DNA of 64,000 nt. Origin: CAVSUB01 sp963730995. GTDB lineage: Bacteria > Acidobacteriota > Vicinamibacteria > Vicinamibacterales > 2-12-FULL-66-21. Numbering within the stretch: the stretch's first letter is position 1; every line of letters begins with the position of its first letter. The notes under the pieces were generated by a model, which saw only the letters and a list, made by a program, of their open reading frames with translations, had not been told where the DNA came from and ran no database searches. The position numbers and the translations under genes are program-made. Below, in pieces: positions 26,253 to 36,051 of this stretch. The DNA lies in NCBI GenBank assembly GCA_963730995.1, contig CAVSUB010000009.1:558001-622000 (forward strand), written 5' to 3'.

Positions 26253-27457
26253 CCGAGAGGCTCTACTACACCGATCCCAGCCTGATCGAGTTCGATGCGC
26301 AGGTCCTGCAGATCGTCGAGGCGCCGAATGGGCGGCCGGCCCTTGTGCTCGATCGAACGGCCTTCTATCCCACGTCAGGCGGCCAGCCTTTCGACACGGG
26401 GACCATTGGCGCCGCTGCGATCTCTGACGTCATCGACCAGGACGACGGCACGATTCTCCACGTGTTGAGCGAGGCCTCGGTGGCGGCCGGACTGACGCCG
26501 CTATCGCAGGCGCACGGCCGCATCGATTGGAACAGGCGCTTCGATCACATGCAGCAGCACACCGGTCAGCACGTCCTCTCGGCCGCCTTCGACCGCGTCC
26601 TCGGCGTTCGCACGGTGAGCTTTCACCTGGGAGCGGACAGCTCCACCATCGATCTCGCGCGCGAAGTATCGGCCTCGGAGATCGAGCGCGCGGAAGAGGA
26701 AGCGAACCGGATCGTATGGGCAAATCGTTCCGTCACGGTCAGGTTCGCTGATGCCGACGAAGCAGCGCGCCTGCCACTACGCAAGGAATCTCTTCGTGAA
26801 GGTGTCCTGCGTCTGATCGAAGTGGAGGACTTCGATTTGTCCGCCTGTGGGGGAACGCACGTGAGCCGCACCGGAGAGATTGGCATTATCGCCGTGGGGT
26901 CCACCGAGCGCCTCCGCGGCGGCTCCCGGATCGAGTTCTTCTGCGGCGGGCGCGCGCTCCGCTCGCATCGCGGGCTGCGGGACATCGTCTCCGACAGCAC
27001 GAAAGCAGCATCCGCCGGACCGGCCGAACTGCCGGCAGCATTCGAGCGATTGCAGAGCGAAGTCAAAGAGCTGAAGCGGACGGCCAAGGATCTTCACTCG
27101 CGGCTGGCCACGCACGAGGCTGACGCGCTGGCCTCGCGGGCGGAATCGATCGGCCCGATTCGATTCACGTTCGCCGTGATTGACGGCTCTGACGCGAACA
27201 GCCTCAAACAGATCGCGACCGCCATCATCACTCGTCCCGGTCACGCGGCGGTCGTGCTGTCGGCACCGCCGCCGGCGTTCGTGGTCATCGCGAGATCGAC
27301 GGATGTCTCACTCGATGCCGGTGCGCTCCTCAAGGCGATGATCGTGCGTTTCGGCGGCAAGGGCGGCGGACGGCCGGACCTTGCTCAGGGCGGCGGTATG
27401 ACAGGGTCGGCGGACGAGATGCTGGCCCATGCTCGGACGTTGGCAACCGCGCCCTGA
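26249..27457 (+). CDS. alaX: Alanyl-tRNA editing protein, AlaX-L type
   Basis: Free-standing editing enzyme that hydrolyses Ser- or Gly-mischarged tRNA-Ala. 402 residues: YPTSGGQPFDTGTI, the zinc motif HTGQHVLSAAF (HxxxH), the second zinc pair in ACGGTHVSRTGEIG, a coiled region around 275-300 (RLQSEVKELKRTAKDLHSRL) and a C-terminal DHHA1-like domain with FGGKGGGRPDLAQGGG. The DHHA1 part marks the long AlaX-L class. Overlaps queC by four bases. Confidence 0.92.
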   Translation: MTERLYYTDPSLIEFDAQVLQIVEAPNGRPALVLDRTAFYPTSGGQPFDTGTIGAAAISDVIDQDDGTILHVLSEASVAAGLTPLSQAHGRIDWNRRFDHMQQHTGQHVLSAAFDRVLGVRTVSFHLGADSSTIDLAREVSASEIERAEEEANRIVWANRSVTVRFADADEAARLPLRKESLREGVLRLIEVEDFDLSACGGTHVSRTGEIGIIAVGSTERLRGGSRIEFFCGGRALRSHRGLRDIVSDSTKAASAGPAELPAAFERLQSEVKELKRTAKDLHSRLATHEADALASRAESIGPIRFTFAVIDGSDANSLKQIATAIITRPGHAAVVLSAPPPAFVVIARSTDVSLDAGALLKAMIVRFGGKGGGRPDLAQGGGMTGSADEMLAHARTLATAP

Positions 27458-27471
27458 GGTTTGTCGGCGAC

Positions 27472-28293
27472 CTACGTTCCACCAGTGATGGCCACGATCG
27501 CGCGGCCCGCTTCCCGCGCCATGTCGGGATCCTGATCCGCAGCCGCTTTCTTCAGCGCCGGCAAGGCGCTCGCCGCTCCTGACCCGAACGATCCAAGGGC
27601 CGTCGCGGAGGCACGCCTGACAGCCGGATCAGGGTCCTCGAGACCCTGCGTCAGGAGTGGCACCGACTCCTCGGGTTCCTCGTGCATGATGCCGAGATAC
27701 GTCGCGGCGACCGCACGGACGCCGGTATCGGAATCCGTCATGCCGTCGAGGACGAGCGGCATCACGTCATTCGATGCCAGAGGCGCACGGAAGCGAAGCT
27801 TGCCGATCGAGCGCAGGGCTTCGCGGCGGACCATCGCGTCGTCGCTCGACAACGCCTCCTGAAGAGGCGGAAGCGCCCGTGGCCCCATGAAGCTCAAGGC
27901 GACGGCTGCATCCGCGGCGAGATCGCGCTCGGCGAGCGCCGCCGCGACGTCCGGAATGGCCGGCTCCGCTGTCACGGCGAGGATTGCGCACGCGCGCAGC
28001 GCAGCACGCCGGTGGTTCCGTTCGGCTTTCGGATCCCGGAGGGTCGCCTGGATCCGGGGGAGGGCCCGCACCCCAAGCCTTTCGACTGTTGCCGTGCCTT
28101 TTGCCGTGTCACGAGGATTCTGGCTGTAGAGGTCAGACAGCCATGAAGTGTCCTCGGCCACCGCGTTCCGGTTCGGCGTCACCGAGGCGGGGACGATGCC
28201 GGCGCGCAGGGAGTACCACATGATCCCGACCGCGATCGCAGCGAGCAGAGCCAGATAGCCGATGAATTTAGCCACTCCGCCGATTGTACGCAT
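27472..28293 (-). CDS. Membrane-anchored HEAT-repeat protein
   Basis: 273 residues from ATG 28293: one N-terminal transmembrane helix (FIGYLALLAAIAVGIMWYSL), then about five HEAT/PBS-lyase-like repeats (PAIPDVAAALAERDLAADAA; ALPPLQEALSSDDAMVRREA; ESVPLLTQGLEDPDPAVRRA; SALPALKKAAADQDPDMARE). Probable protein-protein interaction scaffold in the periplasm; no catalytic motif. The in-frame sequence upstream of 28293 is the antisense/alternate-frame overlap with the kinase gene and is not used. Confidence 0.82.
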   Translation of the reverse strand: MRTIGGVAKFIGYLALLAAIAVGIMWYSLRAGIVPASVTPNRNAVAEDTSWLSDLYSQNPRDTAKGTATVERLGVRALPRIQATLRDPKAERNHRRAALRACAILAVTAEPAIPDVAAALAERDLAADAAVALSFMGPRALPPLQEALSSDDAMVRREALRSIGKLRFRAPLASNDVMPLVLDGMTDSDTGVRAVAATYLGIMHEEPEESVPLLTQGLEDPDPAVRRASATALGSFGSGAASALPALKKAAADQDPDMAREAGRAIVAITGGT

Positions 28294-28325
28294 GGAGGAG
28301 ACGAAGGGACCTGCGCCGAACGCTT

Positions 28326-30713
28326 CTATTGGGCCAACTGCATCTTTTTCAGCAGCGCCACGAACCGAGGCTCTGAGCGGATGGGATCGAAGATGTGATC
28401 CCGGCCGATCCACGCCATCATCTGCGAATCGGCCGCGAGGGCCCGTTCGAGGTTGTCGAGCGCGAGGGTGCGGTCGCCGAGACCGAGGTAGACGAGCGCG
28501 AGGTTGAAGGGCAGCACCTTGCCATCCCGTGACGTTCTCTTGAGCTCCGCGAACTCCGCCATCGCGCCGGCTCGATCGCCCGCGGCGCCGTAGGCGAACG
28601 CGAGATACGCGGTCACGAACGGTGGCGATTCCATCGCCTTGGCTTTCTTCAAGGTGGGGATCGCCTCGCGGAACTTCCCCACTTCGAGGTCGGCCCACCC
28701 GTCAATCATGACGGGGAAGAAGTACGCCGGATCGAGCTCCGCTGCCCTCCGTCCGAGTTTCTTGGCCTCCGCGGAGTTCTGTTGGAACATCAACGGAACC
28801 GTTGCATCGACCAGAACCTGCGGAGACAGCGGATCCAGTGCAATCGCGCGCGTGGCCTCTGCGATCGCTTCGTCGAACCGTCCCTTGAAAGCCAACGCCA
28901 TGGCGAACTGATCGTGCGCGAACGCATAGTTGGGGTTGAGGGTGAACGCTCGCCGGAATTCGCGCTCGCATCCAATCCAGTCGTATTCGTAGAACAGCCT
29001 GAACACGGCGAGAGACGTGTGCGCTTCAGCAGAGTTGTCGTCCAATGCGACGGCCTTCTCGGCTGCGGACTTGGCCCTGGGCCTCGCTTCAGTGGCCGTG
29101 AGAAAGCCTTCGTTGTATCCCGCCCAGAGGTTGGCGTCTGACAGTCCAGCGAACGCCGGCGCGAAGTTTGGACTCAGCCTGACGGATTCCTCGAATTGCG
29201 CAATCGCCTTCTGCAAGTTTTCATCGCTTGGGCGGTTGAAGAAATATCGACCTTTGAGATAGGCATCGTGCGCCTCGGGATTCACGCTCGGCGCAGCGGT
29301 CAGCCGCGACTGCTCGCTGGGAGTGAGCCGCACGTTGACCTCCCGGGCGATCGCCGACGCCAGTTGCGCCTGGAGCGCCAGCACGTCGCTCGAGCTGCGC
29401 TCGAAGCTCTTGGCCCAGAGATGCCTGTCAGCCCGAGCGTCGATCAATTGGGCCGTGATGCGCACTGTCTCGCCCGATCGCGACACCGAACCTTCCACGA
29501 TCGCATCGACGTCGAGCTTTCTCGCGATCTCCGGCGTCGCCGGCCGATCCTTGCCCTTGAACTGCATCGCCGATCCGCGCGAGATGACGCGCAGCTGGCT
29601 GATGGTTGCCAGATCGGCTGTCAATTCGTCGGTCATCCCTTCAGCGAAGTATTCCTGCGTGGGATCGCCCGAGTAGTTGTCGAGAGGAAGAACGGCTATC
29701 GATCGAATGACGCCGGGCGCGATAACCGAAGGGGCCGGTCGCAGAATTCCGAGACGCCCGAGCACCACCGGCGCCAGGCCGACGACGAGTATCGAGAGAG
29801 CGGCCAGGGCCGGCTTTCGCCACCGGGCACGCGTGCCGCGAGTGCCCTGCCCGACGAATTGCTGCGACGACGCAGCCAGCGCCATGAGATCGGCGCGCAC
29901 CTCTGCGATGGACTTGTAACGGCTCTCGACGTCCTTGGCGAGCAGACGCCGCAGCACGACGGTGAGCTGCGGAGGGATGTCGCCGCCGAGCGCTGGCGGT
30001 TCAGCAAGCACCGCGGAAAACGTTTCCATCGCCGACGGTTTGCGGAACGGATGCTTACCGCTCGTCATCTCGGCCAGCATCACGCCGAAGGAAAAAAGGT
30101 CGGACCGCACATCGAGCGGCGCACCCTTCACTTGTTCCGGCGACATGTAGTCCGGCGTGCCGAGGATGGTCCCCTGGACGGTGAGTGCGCCGCCTCCCAT
30201 CTCGCGAGTGGCGGCGTCGGGCGCCGAAAGAACCTCGACGCGTTTGGCCAGGCCAAAGTCCATGACCTTGGCGTGACCCTGCGGCGTGAGCATGACGTTG
30301 GCGGGTTTCAGGTCGCGGTGCAGAAACCCGCGGGCATGCGCTTCCTCGAGCGCCTCGGCAATCTCCACGGCCACGCGAAGGGCGTCGAGCAGCGGCATTC
30401 GGCCCTCGAGCAGTCGTTGATGCAGCGTCGTTCCCGCGATGTACTCCATCACCAGAAACAGTGCATCGCCGTCTTCGCCGAGCTCGAAGAGTTTGCAGAT
30501 ATAAGGGTGGTCGAGCGCCGCGACGGCCATCGCCTCGCGGCGCAGGCGTTCGCGCGCGTGGCTGTCGGCGGCCAATGCGGTGGGCAGAAGCTTGATGGCG
30601 ACGAAACGCTCGAGCCGAGGGTCTCGGGCGCGGTACACCTCGCCCATTCCCCCTTCGCCGAGAGCAGAAACTATGTCGTACGGGCCAAGCCGTGCGCCGG
30701 GAGTGAGGGCCAA
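28326..30713 (-). CDS. Ser/Thr protein kinase with TolB-like and TPR output domains
   Basis: A 795-residue protein. The cytoplasmic Hanks-type kinase occupies about residues 12-270: GEGGMGEVYRARD glycine loop, VAIK Lys at 41, HRDLKPAN near 131, DFGLAK near 151, GTPDYMSPEQ. A transmembrane helix follows (ALSILVVGLAPVVLGRL), then a TolB_N/adenylate-cyclase-associated module (SIAVLPLDNYSGDPTQEYFA, EGMTDELTADLA) and TPR repeats to the C-terminus. This architecture is especially abundant in Acidobacteria. TTG start at 30713. Stands alone; target unknown. Confidence 0.93.
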   Translation of the reverse strand: MALTPGARLGPYDIVSALGEGGMGEVYRARDPRLERFVAIKLLPTALAADSHARERLRREAMAVAALDHPYICKLFELGEDGDALFLVMEYIAGTTLHQRLLEGRMPLLDALRVAVEIAEALEEAHARGFLHRDLKPANVMLTPQGHAKVMDFGLAKRVEVLSAPDAATREMGGGALTVQGTILGTPDYMSPEQVKGAPLDVRSDLFSFGVMLAEMTSGKHPFRKPSAMETFSAVLAEPPALGGDIPPQLTVVLRRLLAKDVESRYKSIAEVRADLMALAASSQQFVGQGTRGTRARWRKPALAALSILVVGLAPVVLGRLGILRPAPSVIAPGVIRSIAVLPLDNYSGDPTQEYFAEGMTDELTADLATISQLRVISRGSAMQFKGKDRPATPEIARKLDVDAIVEGSVSRSGETVRITAQLIDARADRHLWAKSFERSSSDVLALQAQLASAIAREVNVRLTPSEQSRLTAAPSVNPEAHDAYLKGRYFFNRPSDENLQKAIAQFEESVRLSPNFAPAFAGLSDANLWAGYNEGFLTATEARPRAKSAAEKAVALDDNSAEAHTSLAVFRLFYEYDWIGCEREFRRAFTLNPNYAFAHDQFAMALAFKGRFDEAIAEATRAIALDPLSPQVLVDATVPLMFQQNSAEAKKLGRRAAELDPAYFFPVMIDGWADLEVGKFREAIPTLKKAKAMESPPFVTAYLAFAYGAAGDRAGAMAEFAELKRTSRDGKVLPFNLALVYLGLGDRTLALDNLERALAADSQMMAWIGRDHIFDPIRSEPRFVALLKKMQLAQ

Positions 30714-30835
30714 GTGCGGTCAATTATATGGTCGAGATGGAGCGCGTAACGGATTGCTCCTCATCAGCGCCCTGTGTGGACCGGTTCTCAGCGTTCCCCA
30801 GGCCCCCTCATCAGGCGCGCGTTCCGCGCCCGCCG

Positions 30836-32242
30836 TCACTTCCGGGTGAAGTTCGATAGCGTCTCGACGGCGAGGTCGGCGATCCAGTTGATAGTGGCCG
30901 AGGGGATGACGAAGTCATTTGCGAGGATCGAAAACACCAGCATCTCTCCGTCACGGGTGCGCACGAAGCCCGAAAGCGAGCGGACATTCGAGATAGAGCC
31001 AGTCTTCGCAAGGGCGTTCCCTTCGGCCCGGGTCCGGCGCATGCGCGTTGAGGCGGTCCCGTCCTTGCCCGCGACAGGCAGGGTCGCCAGGAAGGCGTCG
31101 TGGTGGCGAGGGTCGCGATACATCCGCTCGAGCACCGTGGTCAGCGTCTCGGCGGTCACGTAGTTGTAGCGGGACAGTCCGGAGCCGTCCACGGCGACGT
31201 ACGAGTCGTCCGGCACCATCCACGCCTTCAGCTGGTCGCGAAGTACTCGTTGACCTGCCGCGATCGTGCCGAGCCCGCCGCGCGCGGCGCCCATGGTCTT
31301 GAGGAGCGTCTCCGCGTACAGGTTCTGGCTCACCTTCATCAGGACGACGGCGATGTCTCTCAAGGGCGGAGACGACGTGGTCGCGAGGACGCGCGGGCTG
31401 TCGTGTGTCGACGTTGGTGCAGCGAATTCCGCGGCGACATCATCGAAGTCGACGGCGGGCCCCGTCACGTCGATGCCGCGCGCCGCCAACGCGTCCTTCA
31501 GCGACTGGACGAAGAACAGCGTGGGGTTCACGACGGCAACAGTGCGAGTGATGGCCGACGCGCCGAGGGCGATCGCACCCGTGATTTCGAGCAGCGGTTG
31601 TTCGAGGTGGCGACGGTAGTCGATGGTCGTTTCGGTTCCGGCCGCGGCGGTCCAGCCGCGGTTCAGGACGACGAGACCGGATCCGTTTTCGAGGCGGATC
31701 GTGGCAGGGGCGCCCACTGTTGCTCCCGGCGTCACCACCAGCGCGGCGACGTCTTCGTCGTACTGCAGCGCCCCGACCGGCGCGGCGTAGCCGTACTGCA
31801 GATAGTCCCAGGCCCAGCCTGCCCCGAGCCCCTCGTCGTCGAACGCCTGATCGTTGCCGATGATGCGGCCGTCGATCCGGCGTATCCCCGCGGCCGCGAG
31901 TGCGCCTATCCACTCGTCCAGCACGTGGGCTGCGCGGTCCGAACGGGAATTGATCGTTGGATCGCCCGTGCCGCGCACGACAAGGTCTCCCCGCAGCACG
32001 CCGTCCTCGATCGTTCCGGTCGTCTCGAGCGTCGTCGTGTAGCGATAGTCCCAGCCGAGCGTCTCGGCTGCCGCCGCTACCGTCAGGATCTTCATGTTGG
32101 ACGCCGGCATCATCAGCTTGCCGGCGTCGTGCTCGAAGAGACGTTCGCCACTATCGAGCGAGCGGATCTCGACGCCCCAGACTCCCCGGGCCGCAATCGG
32201 CGCCCCGAAGACCTGCGTCAGGTCGTCGCGCAGCTGGCGCAC
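30836..32242 (-). CDS. dacB: D-alanyl-D-alanine carboxypeptidase/endopeptidase (PBP4 type), probable lipoprotein
   Basis: Peptidase S13 trimming peptidoglycan stem peptides or crosslinks. Catalytic motifs: SNMK (PASNMKILTVAAAAETLG), SQN (KVSQNLYAE) and KTG (LAKTGSISN). GTG 32242 is the first ordinary start, but the same frame stays open upstream to 32359 and there encodes a lipoprotein leader ending LTALVLSSAC-AAHKPPKS. No ATG/GTG/TTG exists in that stretch: ATC 32359, overlapping the previous stop, or CTG 32326 would be needed. The true product therefore probably extends to about 32359. Last gene of the ABC-GldG-DUF4340 operon. Confidence 0.9.
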   Translation of the reverse strand: MRQLRDDLTQVFGAPIAARGVWGVEIRSLDSGERLFEHDAGKLMMPASNMKILTVAAAAETLGWDYRYTTTLETTGTIEDGVLRGDLVVRGTGDPTINSRSDRAAHVLDEWIGALAAAGIRRIDGRIIGNDQAFDDEGLGAGWAWDYLQYGYAAPVGALQYDEDVAALVVTPGATVGAPATIRLENGSGLVVLNRGWTAAAGTETTIDYRRHLEQPLLEITGAIALGASAITRTVAVVNPTLFFVQSLKDALAARGIDVTGPAVDFDDVAAEFAAPTSTHDSPRVLATTSSPPLRDIAVVLMKVSQNLYAETLLKTMGAARGGLGTIAAGQRVLRDQLKAWMVPDDSYVAVDGSGLSRYNYVTAETLTTVLERMYRDPRHHDAFLATLPVAGKDGTASTRMRRTRAEGNALAKTGSISNVRSLSGFVRTRDGEMLVFSILANDFVIPSATINWIADLAVETLSNFTRK

Positions 32243-32358
32243 GGCGGCGCTCGGAGCGGGCGGGGCTGACGTGGATTTCGGGGGCTTGTGCGCGGCGCAG
32301 GCGCTCGAGAGGACGAGCGCCGTCAGGACGATCGGATGGCCGAGACGGGCGGCCGCGA

Positions 32359-33696
32359 TTACTTGATCTCCTCGAGTGCCTTGATGATCCCGTCGAGCCC
32401 GGAGGCTTCGATCTTGGCGGCGCCAGGCTCGCTTGCTCGAGAGGCAAACGTATCCGAACCGGAGCGGCCGAACGTCACCTTCTCCTCGCGCTTGCCCTCG
32501 TTCGATTTGATCGTCATCGTCAGCTCGGGCTTGTCGAGCACGCCCTTTGGCGCCGCGTCGACGAACGATGATGCGCGCGCCTGGGTGGCCGCGGCAATGA
32601 GGTTCTCGACCTTCGTCTGGTCGACCTCTTTCGCGGCCGGAGCGACCTGCTTCCAGGTCTCCTGCTCTTTGCCGTCCTTGTCCTTCGACTTGACCTTCTC
32701 GAATGCCGTCGTCGCGCCGTTCCGGACCAGTTCGAGGCGCGTCGAGTTGAACGCCCGGGCATCGAAGAGATCCTTCTGGCGATACTCGCCCGGCCCCTTC
32801 TTGAGCTCGTCGGCGAGCGCCGATTCAACTGTCACGACGACTGGCTTGGACAGGTCGCGCGCGAAGACCGCGCCCTCGCCCGACGATTTGCCGATTGCGA
32901 GCGTGGCCTGGGACGATCCCGAGCCGATGGTCACCGTCGCGGCCGGTTTGTCGAGGCCATACTGCGCGAAGTCGGTTGCCTGAGGCGCGGCAATGGATTT
33001 CATCTGGAGGCTCGTCAAGCGGCTGACGAGCGCTTCGACCGCGCTGAAATCCGAGCGCGCCGCCACGGGCTGCGTCAGCTTCCACTCGCCGCTGGACTTT
33101 TCGAAGCGCATCGTGCTCGCCGGCGTCGTGACACCCAGCCATCCGATCTCGTCGCGGTTGACGGTGAGGACCGCTTTGTCCCGGAGATCGAAGGTCGTCT
33201 TGTTGAAGGTGGTGTCCACGAACGACGGAATCAGTACGACCCTCTTCTGGTCGTCGATCCGCGCGTACAGGTCGCTCCCCGGCGGCGTCTTCCGTCCTAT
33301 CAGCAGCTTGTGATCCTTGCCGGCCACCTTGAAGCCCACCTCCACCCGCGGCTGGGTGAGGTTGTACTCCGTGAGGTCCGAGGGGTTCTCGTCGATGACG
33401 CGCTGGATCTCGAGCGATGAGAGGTTCGAGGTGATGCCGGATACCTCGCCGGAATCCGGCTTGACGCCTGGCGCCTGCGCGATCTGCCAGTCCGAGCCGC
33501 TCTTCCGCAGCGTGGTGCGCTCGCCGGACTCCGATTTGATCGTGAACTCTTCGATCTTGTCCGCTTCGACCGTGAACGCCTTTTCTTTCTTCTCAGCGTC
33601 ACCCCCCGCCGGCTTCTTGGACTCGACGAAGTAGAGATATCCGCCGAGAGCGATCAATATGACGACAAGTCCACCAAAGGAACGCAAACCGCGCAT
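32359..33696 (-). CDS. DUF4340 domain protein (GldG partner)
   Basis: 445 residues with one N-terminal transmembrane helix (FGGLVVILIALGGYLYFVES), then repeated DUF4340 beta units: FTVEADKIEEFTIKSESGER, LTEYNLTQPRVEVGFKVAGK and GRKTPPGSDLYARIDDQKRV are typical. Starts immediately after the true GldG stop (TAG-ATG). DUF4340 proteins regularly follow GldA/F/G-like ABC modules; they are thought to be the extracytoplasmic part of such complexes. Function otherwise unknown. Confidence 0.88.
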   Translation of the reverse strand: MRGLRSFGGLVVILIALGGYLYFVESKKPAGGDAEKKEKAFTVEADKIEEFTIKSESGERTTLRKSGSDWQIAQAPGVKPDSGEVSGITSNLSSLEIQRVIDENPSDLTEYNLTQPRVEVGFKVAGKDHKLLIGRKTPPGSDLYARIDDQKRVVLIPSFVDTTFNKTTFDLRDKAVLTVNRDEIGWLGVTTPASTMRFEKSSGEWKLTQPVAARSDFSAVEALVSRLTSLQMKSIAAPQATDFAQYGLDKPAATVTIGSGSSQATLAIGKSSGEGAVFARDLSKPVVVTVESALADELKKGPGEYRQKDLFDARAFNSTRLELVRNGATTAFEKVKSKDKDGKEQETWKQVAPAAKEVDQTKVENLIAAATQARASSFVDAAPKGVLDKPELTMTIKSNEGKREEKVTFGRSGSDTFASRASEPGAAKIEASGLDGIIKALEEIK

Positions 33697-35275
33697 CTAG
33701 CGTCTCCGCCACCAGGTCTGTACGCCGGCGAGCAGAATCAAGCCGGGAATCACCAGCACCGTCATCCAGAAAATGAATCGATCCTGACCCGCCGCTGAGG
33801 GTAATCCGCCGCTCCTGCGGATCGCGCGGCCGGACCGAAATCAGATTCTCCTGCTGCGCCAGCCAGTTGACGACGTTGAGGAAGAGGTCGCGGTTACCGC
33901 CGATTCCGAGGTCTCCGTTGGTGGCGAAGTCGGAGTCGCCGATGGCGACGATGCGGGTTTCGGGCTTGCTGGGATTCGCGGTTTCACCAGGCGCGGGAGG
34001 AGGCGGCGTTCCACCGACCGGCGCCGACACCGCAACCGCGAGCGAGACAGGTCCCTGCACGTCGCCCTTGTCGAGATCAGGCTGCGCCTGGCCTTCCGTG
34101 GTGAGCAGCTTGAGATCCGTTTCCGCCCAGCTGTTCCGCCCGCTCTGGATGAATGTCGTGGCCGTCCTGCCGTTGGATGTGTTCTCGACAGGTTTCACCT
34201 GGCGTGCGTACGGAAACGCCGTGAGCATCCGGAAGTTGTTCGTGATTGCGTGCGAGGGGTACGGCGGCGCCGCGACGGGTACCGAGGCGTCCGCCCCCCG
34301 CAACTGGCTCATGAGATCCAGAACGGCGTTGTTGCCCACTTCGATCGACCAGTCCTTCAGGAGCGCTGTCAGGTTCGTCAACGGCGGCGCGTCAAATTTC
34401 TTTGGCGGATCGATCAACACCATCAGCTTGCCGCCCTTTTCGAGGTAGCTCTTGAGCTTTTCGATTTCGGGCGCGAGCAGATCCGTCTGCGGACCAGGGA
34501 TGACGACGACCGACGCGTCGGCCGGAATCGCCTGCTGGAGCAGGACGAGCGTCTCGCCAGTGAAGTTGTCGGAGCCGAGCTCCTTGGCGATCGCGCCGTA
34601 GCCACGCTCGTCAGATCCGGTCGTGTCACGTTCGCCGTGCCCCTGCGTGAAGTAGACCTTGTGCTGCGTTCCCTGCAGCACTTTGATGAGGCCGTTGGTC
34701 AGATCCTGCTCGGCGTCGGACGTCACCCGCTGAACCCGCCCGTCGTACTCGAGGACGATCGTGCCGAGCGAATTCTCCTTCAGCCGTTCGGCGAGCGCGG
34801 GCCGCTTCTCCGGGTCGACGTAGTCCACCTGGAACTGCTTGGATTGATACTGATATTCCTCGAGGCGATTGCGGAAGCGCTCGAAGTCTTCCGTGCGCGC
34901 GAAGACGGTCGCCTTCACTGGCTTGGTCAGCCCCTGGACCACTTTCTTGGTCTGATCCGACAACGTGTACTGGCGGTTGGCCGTCAGATCCCAGCGCTTG
35001 TTGTGGCGGCCGGCCAGATAGTTGATGCCAGCGAGAATCCCGAGCACGACGAGAACGCTCGCCGCGGCCAGCGATCCGAAGCGCGCCTGCCGCCCGGAGA
35101 GCTCGCGCCCGATCTCACGCCACTGGCTGAGGACGTACAGCAGCGTGCAGACGAGACCGGCAATGGCGAGGCCGCGGAACCACGTCCATTCGGGACGAAG
35201 TTGAGAGATGGCCAGCGCGGAGAAGACGAAGACGACGCCGAGCCAGCCGAGAAGCCCAAGAATGCGTTTCACCAT
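33697..35275 (-). CDS. GldG-family ABC transporter auxiliary protein, with a +1 frame break near its 3' end
   Basis: About 525 residues. Two N-terminal membrane helices, then an intramembrane-ABC_transp_aux domain: NKRWDLTANRQYTLSDQTKK, LEEYQYQSKQFQVDYVDPEK, VYFTQGHGERDT, VVIPGPQTDLLAPEIEKLKS, MVLIDPP. After RRITLSGG the coding continues one frame over as QDRFIFWMTVLVIPGLILLA, a C-terminal transmembrane helix, and stops at TAG 33697, exactly abutting the DUF4340 ATG. An extra base in the CCC run 33788-33790 explains it. Read without correction, the frame runs on to 33599 with nonsense sequence. Confidence 0.88.
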
Positions 35276-35276
35276 A

Positions 35277-36051
35277 TCAACCGCGCCAGCGTTCGGAATC
35301 GACCGACTTGGCGGTCAGGAACAAGCCGAAGGTGATGAAGCTCAGGTAGTACGCGAGATGCTTCGTGTCGATGATGCCCTTGGTGAAGTCGTCGAAGTGA
35401 TCCGTGATCGAGAGGAACGAGAGAATCGCCTGACCTGTCGGTCCTGAGGAATCAGCGAGCCAGTTGATGACCCACAGCATCAGAAACACCGCGAACGTCA
35501 TGAAACCTGCGACGATCTGATTCTTCGTCAGGCTCGAGATGAGCAGCCCGACCGAGATGAAGCAGCCTCCCATCAGCAGCAAGCCGAGATACCCGGCCGC
35601 GATCGGGCGCCACTCGGGATTCCCGAGCCGGAACAGGATCGCGACGTCGATCATCGTGACGAGCGAGCATCGCGCAGAACAGCCCCATCGCGCCGAGGAA
35701 CTTGCCGACGATGATCTCGAAGTCCGTGAGCGGCGAGGTCAGCAGGAGCTCGATCGTGCCGGAGCGCTTCTCTTCCGAGTAGGTCCGCATCGTGATCATC
35801 GGCATCACGAAGAGGATGATGACAGCGGCGTTCTGCAGGACGCCGCGAATCATCTGCTCGTTCACGTTCACGTTTCCGCCGCCCATCATCGACATCCGCT
35901 GGCTCTGCTCGACGAAGACGTGGAGGTAGACGTAGAAGAACCAGCCGAAGAGGAGCGCGAAGAGGCCGATGATGATGTACGCAATCGGCGACGCGAAATA
36001 CGATCGCATCTCCTTGCCCGCGATTGCGAGGATGTTCCGCACTGTGTTCAT
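35277..36051 (-). CDS. ABC transporter permease (GldF type), with a +1 frame break
   Basis: About 257 residues after correction. First part: NILAIAGKEMRSYFASPIAY, AYIIIGLFALLFGWFFYVYL, SEEKRSGTIELLLTSPLTDF. It shifts frame at about 35660-35666 (LFCAMLA) and continues VTMIDVAILFRLGNPEWRPI, LGLLLMGGCFISVGLLISSL, ending TAKSVDSERWRG. Six transmembrane helices are expected, as in ABC2_membrane permeases. ATGA overlap with the ATPase gene. One surplus base is required to join the parts. Confidence 0.88.
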
